Assembly: GCF_902506375.1 (NCBI RefSeq)
Contig: NZ_LR733284.1
Location: 434,077 to 498,076, forward strand
Direction of reading: 5' to 3'
DNA from: Microbacterium sp. 8M
GTDB taxonomy: Bacteria > Actinomycetota > Actinomycetes > Actinomycetales > Microbacteriaceae
Length of the DNA: 64,000 bases
The notes under the pieces are model-generated. The model did no database searches. It was not told where the DNA came from and saw only the letters and a program-made list of their open reading frames with translations. Position numbers and translations under genes: made by a program. This document shows positions 24,908 to 33,577 of this stretch, one piece after another; position 1 is the first letter of the stretch, and every line of letters begins with the position of its first letter.

Positions 24908-25845
24908 CAGTCGTCCACGACCTTCTGCTCTGCGCGGCGGCGCACGAGGGTGACCGCCAGGCCCACCGCCGCGGTGACGATGAGCAGGATGACGGACTGC
25001 GCGGCGCCCATGCCCAGGGCCGAGCGCGCGAAGGAGTCCTTGAGGATCTGGTACACGATCGTCTGCGTGGATCCTGCCGGCCCGCCGTCGGTGAGGGCCA
25101 GCACGACGTCGTACGCCTTGAGCAGGCCGACGAGCGTCAGCACCAGGTTGACCGTGAACACCGGTGCGATGAGCGGGAACGTGATGCTGCGGAACTGCTC
25201 GCCGCGCCCTGCGCCGTCGACCGTCGCGGCCTCGTAGTACTCCGCCGGCACCGACTTGATGCCGGCGAGGAACAGGATCATGTTGAAGCCGAAGTGCGAC
25301 CACACGATCGTGAGGATGACGCTCGCCTTGGCGAAGGCGGGATCGGTGAGGAACGGCAGCGGGCCGAGGCCGATCGCCCCGAGGACGCCGTTGACCGCGC
25401 CCTGCGGAGCGAGCATCGCCGACCACAGGAAGCCGATGATCAGGCCGCTGATCACGTAGGGATAGAAGAACACGGTGCGCAGGAGCGCGTTCGCGCGACC
25501 GGATCCCGAGATCAGCGCGGCGATCGCGAGCCCGACGCCGTTGCACAGGATCGTTCCGGTGATCGCGATCACCCCGGTGAACAGCGCCGCCTGCGCGGAG
25601 CGCGGGTTGCGGAACGCGTGGACGTAGTTCTCCCAGCCGATGAAGGTGAAGCGCAGGCTGTAGCCGTTCCAGTTGGTGAAGCTCAGCACGCAGGCCAGGA
25701 TCATCGGGATCACGAACATGGCGATGAACACGGCCACCGCCGGGGCGCTCATGAGGAACCCGGGCAGGGCGCGCTGCAGACGGCGTGCCGTGCTCACCTG
25801 TCGGTGCGCCGGGGCGGTCGCGGGGGTGCGTGCAGCGCTGCTCAT
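24907..25845 (-). CDS. ABC sugar transporter permease (CUT1, MalF-like), system 2
   Basis: A 312-residue permease with six membrane helices. The EAA motif is YEAATVDGAGRGEQFRSITFPLIAP, and ALTDGGPAGSTQT is the typical MalF-type late loop. Start ATG 25845 was chosen over an upstream in-frame ATG because a GAGGAGG ribosome-binding site lies six bases before it. A strong hairpin separates it from the binding-protein gene. Confidence 0.88.
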   Translation of the reverse strand: MSSAARTPATAPAHRQVSTARRLQRALPGFLMSAPAVAVFIAMFVIPMILACVLSFTNWNGYSLRFTFIGWENYVHAFRNPRSAQAALFTGVIAITGTILCNGVGLAIAALISGSGRANALLRTVFFYPYVISGLIIGFLWSAMLAPQGAVNGVLGAIGLGPLPFLTDPAFAKASVILTIVWSHFGFNMILFLAGIKSVPAEYYEAATVDGAGRGEQFRSITFPLIAPVFTVNLVLTLVGLLKAYDVVLALTDGGPAGSTQTIVYQILKDSFARSALGMGAAQSVILLIVTAAVGLAVTLVRRRAEQKVVDD

Positions 25846-25869
25846 GGGCTCCTCCTCGGGTGCGGTGGC

Positions 25870-25904
25870 CCGGGGGCGGGCGGCCGTGGCCGTCCCGCCC
25901 CCGG
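25870..25904 (-). terminator. Intercistronic stem-loop between binding-protein and permease genes
   Basis: A perfect 11-bp stem (25870-25880 with 25894-25904) with an inner GGCC/GGCC helix lies in the 98-bp gap. As in other binding-protein operons it probably caps and stabilises the binding-protein message, giving less permease than binding protein. Confidence 0.6.
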
Positions 25905-25943
25905 ATGAACGTGTCATCGTCACGATCTCATCGCTTCCCGGTG

Positions 25944-27221
25944 TCAGTTCGCGTTGGCGGCGAACCAGTCGTCCATGCTCTTGAGCACGTCGGCCGCAGG
26001 CGCACCGCCCAGCAGCGCCTGGGTCTGCGTGTTGATCTCACCGGAGTAGCCGGTCGGCATGGTGCGCTCGCCGTAGCCGCCGCCGGTCGGGGTGTACGAC
26101 GACGCCTTCGTGTCGGAGACGATCTTCTGCAGCTCCTCGCCGAGCGGGGTCATCTCGTAGGTGTAGCCGTCGCGGTAGTTGCCGTCGACCTTGAGCTGGG
26201 AGACCACGGCCTCCTTGTCGGTCGTGAGGTACTCGATGAGCTTCGCCGCGGCGTCCTGGTGCTTGCTGGTGTTCAGGATGGAGTACGGGCTCGCGATGTT
26301 CGCCCCCATCGCGGGCGTCTCCGAGCTCTTCTCCGCCGGCGCGCGGAACACCCCGATCTCCGCCGAGTCGGCGGCCTTCGCCTGCGTGCCGACGAACCAG
26401 CTGCCCATCGGGTAGATCGCGCTCTTGCCGCTGAGGAAGGCCTGCTCGGCATCCGGGTACTTGATGCCCAGAGCCTCCTTGGGGATGTATCCCTTGGACA
26501 CCCACTCGGCGTAGGTCTCGACCGCCGGTCCGTACGCCTTGCTGAACGTGGTCTTGCCGCTGGAGATGTTCTGGAAGAATTTCGGATCCTTCGACACGAT
26601 CGTCGGCAGCCCGAGCACTTGGAGCGTGTGGCTGGTCATCCAGTCGCCGCCCGTCTGCACCGGCACGTCCCAGCCGGCGGCCTTGATCTTGCCGAGGTCC
26701 TCGGTGAGCTCGTCGACCGTCTTGGGCGGGGCGGAGATGCCGGCGTCGGCGAACGCCTTCTTGTTGTAGAAGATGAGGCTCTGCAGCTGGACGCCGATGC
26801 CCGCCATGTAGTTCTTGCCGTCGATCGAGTACTGGTCGGCGAGCGGGCTCTTCTTCGCCCACGCGTACTTGGAGAGGTCGACCAGCTCGGGGGCGAGCTC
26901 GCTCGTGGGCACGAGCGACTGCACCACGTCGGGGGCGTCGCCCGACGCGAGCAGACGCGGGACCGCCGCGGCGACGCCCTCCGCGCCCGGGTTCTGGATG
27001 ACGACGTCGATGTTCGGGTTCTTCTTCTCGAAGGGCTTGACGAGGGAGTTCCAGTACTCCTCGGTGAGGTTCGGGGTGACGTTCACGAGCATGTGCAGCG
27101 ACACCTTCTCGGTGCCGGACGCGTCCGAGCTCGAGGGCGCGGCGGCGCCGCTGCAGCCGGCGAGCGCGACGGCGGCGACGGTGGCGATGCCGGCGGCGGG
27201 GATGAGGCGGCCCTTGATCAT
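25944..27221 (-). CDS. ABC sugar transporter, substrate-binding lipoprotein (CUT1), system 2
   Basis: A 425-residue family 1 solute-binding protein. The lipobox LAGC puts the lipidated Cys at residue 23. The mature protein opens LHMLVNVTPNLTEEYWNSLVKPFEKKNP, typical of oligosaccharide binders. First gene of the operon running to the lactonase gene at 19488: binding protein, two permeases, the 647-residue protein, RraA-like, aldo/keto reductase, amidohydrolase. An upstream in-frame ATG exists, but the AAGGA site before ATG 27221 and the lipobox distance favour the shorter form. The promoter carries operator C, linking this operon to the GntR regulator. Confidence 0.9.
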   Translation of the reverse strand: MIKGRLIPAAGIATVAAVALAGCSGAAAPSSSDASGTEKVSLHMLVNVTPNLTEEYWNSLVKPFEKKNPNIDVVIQNPGAEGVAAAVPRLLASGDAPDVVQSLVPTSELAPELVDLSKYAWAKKSPLADQYSIDGKNYMAGIGVQLQSLIFYNKKAFADAGISAPPKTVDELTEDLGKIKAAGWDVPVQTGGDWMTSHTLQVLGLPTIVSKDPKFFQNISSGKTTFSKAYGPAVETYAEWVSKGYIPKEALGIKYPDAEQAFLSGKSAIYPMGSWFVGTQAKAADSAEIGVFRAPAEKSSETPAMGANIASPYSILNTSKHQDAAAKLIEYLTTDKEAVVSQLKVDGNYRDGYTYEMTPLGEELQKIVSDTKASSYTPTGGGYGERTMPTGYSGEINTQTQALLGGAPAADVLKSMDDWFAANAN

Positions 27222-27259
27222 CGTTGATCCTTCCTGATGCGGGTGGTGGGACACCGGCG

Positions 27260-27289
27260 ACGATACACTAATCGATAATCGTTTGTGAA
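27260..27289 (-). promoter_or_regulatory. Promoter of importer operon 2 with operator C in its spacer
   Basis: On the minus strand a TTCACA box (27289-27284) and a TATCGT box (27265-27260) are 18 bp apart. The spacer contains TCGATAATCGT on the plus strand (27272-27282), which matches operators A and B. The geometry is the same at all three sites. Confidence 0.62.
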
Positions 27290-27425
27290 GAGCTGCACCG
27301 ACATTTGGCAAGCGTTTTCCCGCAGCGTCCTGCGCGCCGCCTCGGCACCTGTCGCTGCGCGGGGCCTTCCGGGGCGGTCGTGTCTGATGCGCGAGCCGGC
27401 CGAACCTCGGGGCGTGCGGTCCGGA

Positions 27426-27962
27426 TCAGGCCTCGGCGCGACGTGCGCGATATGCGGCGACGGCGTTGCGGTTGGCGCAGGCCGTGGAGCAGTAGCGCTT
27501 GGAGCGGTTGCGCGACAGGTCGAGCGCGATCGCCTCGCAGGTCTCGTCGGCGCACACCGAGATGCGCGAGCCCTCCTCGGCGCGGATCACGTCGATGAGC
27601 GCCATCGCCGTCTCGGCGAGCACGCGCTCGGGCAGGGGGCGGTCGTCCGCCACCGCGTGCAGGTGCCAGTCCGTGTCGCCATGGCGGGTGAGGCGGAGCG
27701 CCAGCGGGATGTCGGCCAGGGCGGCATTGGCGGCGACGGCCATGTCGTCGCGCGGGGCGAGCAGCATTGCGCGAAGGCGCGGTCGCAGGTCGCGCAGCCC
27801 CGCCACCTCGGCCTCGTCGCGGTCGATCCGGCCGGTGTAGCCGAACTGGCTCAGGAAGGCCTCCTCATCGTCCGTGGTGATGAGGCCGTCGGGATCCTCG
27901 GCCGAGTTGACGAGCCAGACGGCGGCCCGCAGCGACTCCTCGGTGTCATCGGTGAAGATCAT
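27426..27962 (-). CDS. CGNR zinc-finger transcriptional regulator
   Basis: A 178-residue protein. Residues 1-120 resemble the ABATE domain. Residues 135-175 form a zinc-binding region with four Cys (CADETCEAIALDLSRN, then RYCSTACANRNAVAAYR). The namesake CGNR is CANR here, a common variant. Members are probable DNA-binding regulators that are often divergent from transporters, as here: the EamA gene starts 39 bp away. It probably controls that gene. The translation start lies at the edge of a shared promoter. Confidence 0.85.
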   Translation of the reverse strand: MIFTDDTEESLRAAVWLVNSAEDPDGLITTDDEEAFLSQFGYTGRIDRDEAEVAGLRDLRPRLRAMLLAPRDDMAVAANAALADIPLALRLTRHGDTDWHLHAVADDRPLPERVLAETAMALIDVIRAEEGSRISVCADETCEAIALDLSRNRSKRYCSTACANRNAVAAYRARRAEA

Positions 27963-27963
27963 G

Positions 27964-27993
27964 TTGACATCTTACAGGCGGCGCGAGTAGCGT
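27964..27993 (+). promoter_or_regulatory. Promoter of the EamA transporter gene
   Basis: TTGACA (27964-27969) and TAGCGT (27988-27993) are separated by 18 bp. The -10 box ends eight bases before the ATG at 28002, so the transcript is expected to be leaderless or nearly so. Confidence 0.6.
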
Positions 27994-28001
27994 CACATGT
28001 C

Positions 28002-28982
28002 ATGAGCACTATGGCGAATGACGCGCGTACGGCCGGCGGACGTTCCGGCCTCGTCTTCGCGATCGGGGCCGCCCTCTCCTTCGGGATGAGCGGGGCCTGG
28101 GCGCGCGGGCTCATGGATGCCGGGTGGAGCCCCGGCGCCGCCGTGACCGCGCGCATGTGGGTCGCGGCTCTGGTGCTGCTCGTGCCGACGCTGCTCGCCC
28201 TGCGCGGACGCTGGGGCGCGGTGCGCAGGAACGCCGGGATGATCCTCGGCTACGGGTTGCTCGCCGTCACCGCGGCCCAGCTGTGCTTCTTCCAGGCCGT
28301 CGCCGTGCTGGACGTCGGCATCGCGCTGCTCATCGAGTACACGGCGCCGATCGCGGTGGTGCTCTGGCTCTGGCTGCGGCGCGGAGAGCGGCCCGGCGCC
28401 CGCGGCATCGTCGGCGCCGTGATCGCGTTCGTGGGCCTGGTGCTCATGCTGGAGATCTTCACCGGATCGCGGGTCGACCCGATCGGGATCCTGTGGGCGC
28501 TCGGCGCGATGGTCGGCGCGGCCACCTACTTCCTGCTGTCCGGGCGCGGCGACACCGGGCTGCCGCCGATCGCCCTGGCCGGGCTCGGCCTGCTGATCGG
28601 CGCGACCGGCCTGAGCATCGCCGGCGCGATCGGGGTGCTGCCGATGGCGTGGAACACCCACGACGTCGCGTACCGCTTCGGCACACTGCCGTGGTTCGTG
28701 CCCGTGCTCGCCGTCGGCGTGATCGCGACCGCCCTGGCCTACGTGCTCGGCATCGTGTCGACCCGCCTGCTGGGTTCGCGCGTGGCGTCGTTCGTGGCGC
28801 TGTCCGAGGTGATCGCGGCGCTGCTGTTCGGCTGGCTGTTCCTGGGGCAGCTGCCGGATCTGCTGCAGGCGTTCGGGGGAGCGCTCGTGCTGGTCGGCGT
28901 CGTGCTCGTCAAGCTCGGCGAGCCGGTCGTCGACGAGGTGGATCCGGACGCGGTACCCGAGCCGGCAGAGGCGCTGCGCTGA
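28002..28982 (+). CDS. EamA/DMT-superfamily transporter
   Basis: A 326-residue inner-membrane protein with ten predicted helices in two EamA repeats (residues about 15-150 and 165-305). The second repeat ends LLFGWLFLGQLPDLLQAFGGALVLVGVVLV, a typical drug/metabolite transporter signature. It probably exports a metabolite or amino acid. Start at ATG 28002 is chosen because the promoter places the transcript start there; ATG 28011 is an alternative. The divergent CGNR regulator is its likely controller. Confidence 0.87.
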   Translation: MSTMANDARTAGGRSGLVFAIGAALSFGMSGAWARGLMDAGWSPGAAVTARMWVAALVLLVPTLLALRGRWGAVRRNAGMILGYGLLAVTAAQLCFFQAVAVLDVGIALLIEYTAPIAVVLWLWLRRGERPGARGIVGAVIAFVGLVLMLEIFTGSRVDPIGILWALGAMVGAATYFLLSGRGDTGLPPIALAGLGLLIGATGLSIAGAIGVLPMAWNTHDVAYRFGTLPWFVPVLAVGVIATALAYVLGIVSTRLLGSRVASFVALSEVIAALLFGWLFLGQLPDLLQAFGGALVLVGVVLVKLGEPVVDEVDPDAVPEPAEALR

Positions 28983-28988
28983 CGCGCA

Positions 28989-29051
28989 ATGTATACGAAG
29001 GCAGGGCGGATTCGGATCCCGCGGCGCCGTCGAGGGAAATTGTGTATACAC
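28989..29051. promoter_or_regulatory. Two TGTATAC operators before the methylcitrate operon
   Basis: A perfect 10-bp palindrome GTGTATACAC (29042-29051) overlaps a TATACA -10 box. A second, weaker copy ATGTATACG lies at 28989-28997, about 53 bp (five helical turns) upstream. The sequence matches the classic GntR-type core, and the adjacent gene encodes a GntR regulator, so autoregulation of the operon is likely. The -10 box ends eight bases before the GTG start, consistent with a leaderless message. Confidence 0.65.
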
Positions 29052-29058
29052 TGACGGC

Positions 29059-29802
29059 GTGACCATCATCGCCGAAGGCATGCGCGCGGGGGAGTTCGCC
29101 TATCGCGCCCTGCTGGAGGAGATCCAGTCCGGATCCCTCGCCGCCGGCACCGTCCTCGGCGAGGTGGAGCAGGCGGAGCGGCTCGGCGTCAGCCGCACGC
29201 CGCTGCGCGAGGCGCTGCGCCGGCTCACCGCGGACGGTCTCGTGGAGCAGGTGTCGCCGCGCGTCACCGTGGTCGCGGCGATCGACGCCGCCGACATCCG
29301 CGACCTGTTCGTGCTGCGCCGGGCGCTCGAGGAGACCACCGCGCGCGCCGCGGCCGCGGCTCCCGACAGGACGGAGTTCACCGCGCTCGCCGGACGCTTC
29401 GACGACGCCGCTCGCGCGCTCGACGACGAGGACGGGCGGGCGCGCTACTACGCCCTCATCGCCCGTTTCGACGAGGCGCTCGACGCCGCCGTGGCGAACG
29501 ACTACCTCACGGCCGCGCTGCGCACCGTCCGCACGCACCTCGTGCGCGTGCGCCGCATGGCGAAGGACAAGCCCGACCGCCTCGCCGCGAGCGCCGGCGA
29601 GCACCGGCTCATCGCCGAGGCGATCGGCGCCGGCGACGCCGACCTCGCCGCGCACGCCACGCACGTCCACCTGCACAACGCGCTCGCGAGCATCCTCGAC
29701 TCGCTCGGCCACCCCGGTGCCGGGCGCCCTCCGACGGGTTCGGGCGATGCACAGCGCGACGAAGGAACCCCCACGACCGAAGGAAAGAAGGCCGGAGCAT
29801 GA
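29059..29802 (+). CDS. GntR-family regulator of the methylcitrate operon, FadR type
   Basis: A 247-residue regulator. Residues 14-70 are the GntR helix-turn-helix ([38 protein letters not shown]). Residues 80-225 form the helical FCD sensor with conserved His and Arg positions. The C-terminal 20 residues are disordered. The protein is encoded first in the prp operon and overlaps prpD by four bases (ATGA). It likely senses propionyl-CoA-derived 2-methylcitrate or a similar acid. Start GTG 29059 fits the leaderless promoter. Confidence 0.85.
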   Translation: MTIIAEGMRAGEFAYRALLEEIQSGSLAAGTVLGEVEQAERLGVSRTPLREALRRLTADGLVEQVSPRVTVVAAIDAADIRDLFVLRRALEETTARAAAAAPDRTEFTALAGRFDDAARALDDEDGRARYYALIARFDEALDAAVANDYLTAALRTVRTHLVRVRRMAKDKPDRLAASAGEHRLIAEAIGAGDADLAAHATHVHLHNALASILDSLGHPGAGRPPTGSGDAQRDEGTPTTEGKKAGA

Positions 29803-31325
29803 CCGTCATCCACCACCTCCGCGTGCACCGCAGCGACGAGCAGCTCGCCCGCGAGGGGCAGCTCGCCTGGCGCATCGCGGAGGTCGCCGCCGACCCCGTG
29901 GAGGTCGACGCGGACGTCGTCGACATGATCATCAACCGGGTCATCGACAACGCCGCCGTCGCAGCCGCCTCGCTCACCCGCGCCCCCGTGAGCGCCGCCC
30001 GCCAGCAGGCGCTCGACCACCCCGTCTCGGTCAACGGATCCGGATCCACCGTCTTCGGCTGCGCGATCGAGCGCCGCACCAGCCCGGAGTGGGCGGCCTG
30101 GGCGAACGGCGTGGCGGTGCGCGAGCTCGACTACCACGACACGTTCCTGGCCGCCGAGTACTCGCACCCGGGCGACAACATCCCGCCGATCCTCGCGGTC
30201 GCGCAGCACGTCGGCGCGGACGGACGGGCGCTGGTGCGGGGCATCGCCACGGGGTACGAGATCCAGGTCGACCTGGTCAAGGCGATCAGCCTGCATGCGC
30301 ACAAGATCGACCACGTCGCGCACCTCGGCCCGTCGGCCGCGGCCGGCATCGGCACGCTGCTCGGGCTGAACGTCGAGACGATCTACCAGGCCGTCGGCCA
30401 GGCGCTGCACACCACCACGGCCACCCGGCAGAGCCGCAAGGGCGAGATCTCCACCTGGAAGGCGCACGCTCCCGCGTTCGCCGGGAAGATGGCGGTCGAG
30501 GCCGTCGACCGGGCGATGCGCGGCGAGACCTCGCCGAGCCCGATCTACGAGGGCGAGGACGGCGTGATCGCCTGGATGCTGGACGGGCCCGACGCGGCGT
30601 ACGAGGTGCCGCTGCCCGCGGACGGCGAGCCGAAGCGCGCGATCCTCGACACGTACACGAAGGAGCACTCGGCGGAGTACCAGGCGCAGGCGTGGATCGA
30701 CCTCGCCCGCAAGCTGCACAACGAGCGCCCCGAGCTGGCCGACCCGGCGAACGTGGAGTCGATCGTCATCCACACCAGCCACCACACGCACTACGTGATC
30801 GGATCCGGCGCGAACGACCCGCAGAAGTACGACCCGCACGCCTCGCGGGAGACGCTGGACCACTCGATCCCGTACATCTTCGCGGTGGCGCTGCAGGACG
30901 GCACCTGGCACCACGTCGACTCCTACGCGCCCGAGCGCGCGCAGCGCGAGGACACCGTGGCCCTCTGGCGGAAGATCACCACGGCGGAGGATGAGGAGTG
31001 GACCCGCCGCTACCACTCGATCGACCCGGCGGAGAAGGCGTTCGGCGGACGCGTGGAGATCCGCCTCACCAACGGCGAGACCGTGACCGACGAGATTGCC
31101 GTGGCCGACGCCCACCCGCTCGGGGCACGTCCGTTCGCGCGCGAGGACTACATCCGCAAGTTCCGGATCCTCGCGGAGCCCGTGCTCGAGCCCGCTGAGA
31201 TCGACCGCTTCCTCGAACTCGCGCAGCGCCTGCCCGAGCTCACCGCCGACGAGGTCGCGCAGCTGTCGATCGTCGCGAAGCCGGGCGTGCTCGCGGCCGC
31301 CCCGGCTCCGAAGGGGCTGTTCTGA
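29799..31325 (+). CDS. prpD: 2-methylcitrate dehydratase
   Basis: A 508-residue MmgE/PrpD family protein of the usual length. Motifs include [22 protein letters not shown] near residue 110, which contains the His and Asp region of the active site, and [19 protein letters not shown] near residue 210. It dehydrates 2-methylcitrate to methylaconitate in the methylcitrate cycle that removes propionyl-CoA. It lies between the GntR gene and prpB with four-base and one-base overlaps (ATGA, TGATG). Confidence 0.93.
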   Translation: MTVIHHLRVHRSDEQLAREGQLAWRIAEVAADPVEVDADVVDMIINRVIDNAAVAAASLTRAPVSAARQQALDHPVSVNGSGSTVFGCAIERRTSPEWAAWANGVAVRELDYHDTFLAAEYSHPGDNIPPILAVAQHVGADGRALVRGIATGYEIQVDLVKAISLHAHKIDHVAHLGPSAAAGIGTLLGLNVETIYQAVGQALHTTTATRQSRKGEISTWKAHAPAFAGKMAVEAVDRAMRGETSPSPIYEGEDGVIAWMLDGPDAAYEVPLPADGEPKRAILDTYTKEHSAEYQAQAWIDLARKLHNERPELADPANVESIVIHTSHHTHYVIGSGANDPQKYDPHASRETLDHSIPYIFAVALQDGTWHHVDSYAPERAQREDTVALWRKITTAEDEEWTRRYHSIDPAEKAFGGRVEIRLTNGETVTDEIAVADAHPLGARPFAREDYIRKFRILAEPVLEPAEIDRFLELAQRLPELTADEVAQLSIVAKPGVLAAAPAPKGLF

Positions 31326-32224
31326 TGCTGTACTCCACCACGCCCGCCGCCGAGAAGCGGCGAATCTTGCGCGAGCGGCTCGCGGCGGGCGAGCTGCTGC
31401 GCTTCCCCGGCGCGTTCAACCCGCTGAGCGCCCGGCTCATCGAGCGCAAGGGCTTCGACGGGGTCTACATCTCCGGCGCCGTGCTGTCCGCCGATCTGGG
31501 GCTCCCCGACATCGGCCTCACCACGCTCACCGAGGTCGCCGGGCGCGGGCAGCAGATCGCCCGGATGACCGAGCTGCCCGCGATCATCGACGCCGACACC
31601 GGCTTCGGCGAGCCGATGAACGTTGCCCGCACGATCCAGACCCTGGAGGACGCGGGCCTGGCCGGCACGCACATCGAGGACCAGATCAACCCGAAGCGCT
31701 GCGGCCACCTCGACGGCAAGGCGGTGGTGGACGAGTCGACCGCGACCAAGCGGATCCGCGCCGCCGTGGACGCCCGGCGGGATCCGAACTTCCTCATCAT
31801 GGCGCGCACCGACATCCGCGCCGTGGAGGGCATGGATGCGGCCGTCGACCGGGCCAAGGCGCTCGTGGACGCCGGGGCGGACGCGATCTTCCCCGAGGCG
31901 ATGCGCACGCTTGACGAGTTCGAGCGGATGGCCGCGGAGCTCGACGTGCCGATCCTCGCCAACATGACCGAGTTCGGCAAGAGCGAGCTGTTCATGACGC
32001 AGCAGCTGAAGGATGCGGGCGTGAGCATCGTGATCTGGCCGGTCTCGATGCTGCGGATCGCGATGGGTGCGACCGGACGCGCGCTGGATACGCTGAACGA
32101 GGAGGGGCACCTGACCCCCAAGCTCGGCGAGATGCAGCACCGGGCCGACCTGTACGACCTCATCGACTACGAGTCCTACAACCACTTCGACACGAACGTC
32201 TTCAACTTCACCATCGACAAGTGA
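31325..32224 (+). CDS. prpB: Methylisocitrate lyase
   Basis: A 299-residue isocitrate-lyase-superfamily enzyme. The active-site signature EDQINPKRCGH (with the catalytic Cys) is near residue 120, and DADTGFGEP supplies metal ligands. It cleaves 2-methylisocitrate to pyruvate and succinate. It follows prpD with a TGATG overlap and precedes prpC by 43 bp. Confidence 0.95.
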   Translation: MLYSTTPAAEKRRILRERLAAGELLRFPGAFNPLSARLIERKGFDGVYISGAVLSADLGLPDIGLTTLTEVAGRGQQIARMTELPAIIDADTGFGEPMNVARTIQTLEDAGLAGTHIEDQINPKRCGHLDGKAVVDESTATKRIRAAVDARRDPNFLIMARTDIRAVEGMDAAVDRAKALVDAGADAIFPEAMRTLDEFERMAAELDVPILANMTEFGKSELFMTQQLKDAGVSIVIWPVSMLRIAMGATGRALDTLNEEGHLTPKLGEMQHRADLYDLIDYESYNHFDTNVFNFTIDK

Positions 32225-32267
32225 CTGGTCGAACAGCGACCCCCAGGCATTGCGAAGGAGCAGCATC

Positions 32268-33401
32268 ATGAGCGACCCCGACATCAAGAAGGGCCTCGCG
32301 GGCGTCGTCGTCGACACGACGGCGATCTCGAAGGTCAACCCCGAGACGAACAGCCTGCTCTACCGCGGTTACCCGGTGCAGGAGCTCGCGGCGACCCAGC
32401 CCTTCGAGGCCGTCGCCTACCTGCTCTGGAACGGCGAGCTGCCCACCGCGGAGCAGCTGGCCGAGCTGCGCGCCACCGAACGGCAGCACCGAGCGCTCGC
32501 CGAGAATGTCAAGGCCGCGATCGACCTCGTGCCCGTCGAGGCGCACCCGATGGACGAGATCCGCACGGCGGTCAGCCTGGTCGGCGCCTCGGATGCGGCG
32601 GGATCCGGATCCGTCCTCGACGCGAGCGGCACGCCGGAGCAGAACCTCGAGCGCAGCATCCGCCTGTTCGCGGCGCTGCCGGCGATGGTCGCCTACGGTC
32701 AGCGCCGCCGTCGCGGCGAGGAGCTCGTACCGCCGCGCGACGACCTGGACTACTCCGCGAACTTCCTCTGGATGACGTTCGGCACCGAGCCGGATCCGGT
32801 GGTCGTCGACGCGTTCAACCGCTCCATGATCCTCTACGCGGAGCACTCCTTCAACGCCTCCACGTTCACGGCGCGCGTGATCACCTCGACCCTGAGCGAC
32901 CTGTACTCGGCGGTGGTGGGCGCGATCGGGGCGCTCAAGGGACCGCTGCACGGCGGCGCCAACGAGGCCGTGCTGCACATCTTCGACGAGATCGGCGAGG
33001 CGTCGAACGTGAACGCGTGGCTGGACACCGCGCTCGCGGAGAAGCGCAAGATCATGGGCTTCGGGCACCGGGTGTACAAGAACGGCGACTCGCGGGTGCC
33101 CACCATGAAGGCCGCGTTGGACACGCTCGTGGAGCACTACGACCGCCCCGACGTCGAGGAGCTCTACACGACGCTCGCCGACGAGTTCGTGGCGCGCAAG
33201 GGGATCCACCCCAACCTCGACTACCCGTCGGGGCCGGCGTACAACCTCATCGGCTTCGACACGCTGACCTTCACGCCGCTGTTCGTGGCCTCGCGCGTCA
33301 CGGGCTGGACCGCGCACGTCATGGAGCAGGCCGCATCCAACGCGCTGATCCGCCCGCTGTCCGCGTACGACGGGCCCGCCGAGCGCCACGTCCAGGTCTG
33401 A
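32268..33401 (+). CDS. prpC: 2-methylcitrate synthase
   Basis: A 377-residue citrate-synthase fold enzyme of the shorter bacterial type. Catalytic positions are the His in GPLHGGANE, the His in IMGFGHRVYKNGDSR and the Asp in the C-terminal region. It condenses propionyl-CoA with oxaloacetate. Start ATG 32268 is chosen over an upstream TTG for its GAAGGAG site. No prpE (propionyl-CoA synthetase) is present; the cycle may serve odd-chain, branched amino acid or other propionyl-CoA sources. Confidence 0.93.
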   Translation: MSDPDIKKGLAGVVVDTTAISKVNPETNSLLYRGYPVQELAATQPFEAVAYLLWNGELPTAEQLAELRATERQHRALAENVKAAIDLVPVEAHPMDEIRTAVSLVGASDAAGSGSVLDASGTPEQNLERSIRLFAALPAMVAYGQRRRRGEELVPPRDDLDYSANFLWMTFGTEPDPVVVDAFNRSMILYAEHSFNASTFTARVITSTLSDLYSAVVGAIGALKGPLHGGANEAVLHIFDEIGEASNVNAWLDTALAEKRKIMGFGHRVYKNGDSRVPTMKAALDTLVEHYDRPDVEELYTTLADEFVARKGIHPNLDYPSGPAYNLIGFDTLTFTPLFVASRVTGWTAHVMEQAASNALIRPLSAYDGPAERHVQV

Positions 33402-33477
33402 CGGTCCGAGCCGAAACCGAGACCCTGCGGGGTCGCCCCGTTTCGCGTCTCGGCCGGCGACGTGATCCACCCTTGCT

Positions 33478-33532
33478 CAGGTCGCACTTTCGGCTCCAAA
33501 ACCCGGGATCTTGGCGCCGAAAATGCGACCTG
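33478..33532. repeat. 55-bp dispersed hairpin repeat, copy 1
   Basis: A 17-bp inverted repeat (33478-33494 with 33516-33532, one mismatch) flanks a 21-base loop beginning TCCAAAAC. Related elements occur at 34362-34415 and 62784-62837. This copy lies between the 3' ends of prpC and the monooxygenase-like gene, where it might also act as a bidirectional terminator. Confidence 0.75.
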
Positions 33533-33577
33533 AACGGGAAGGATCCGACAACGGGCGATCCGGCGACGACCGGCCGG

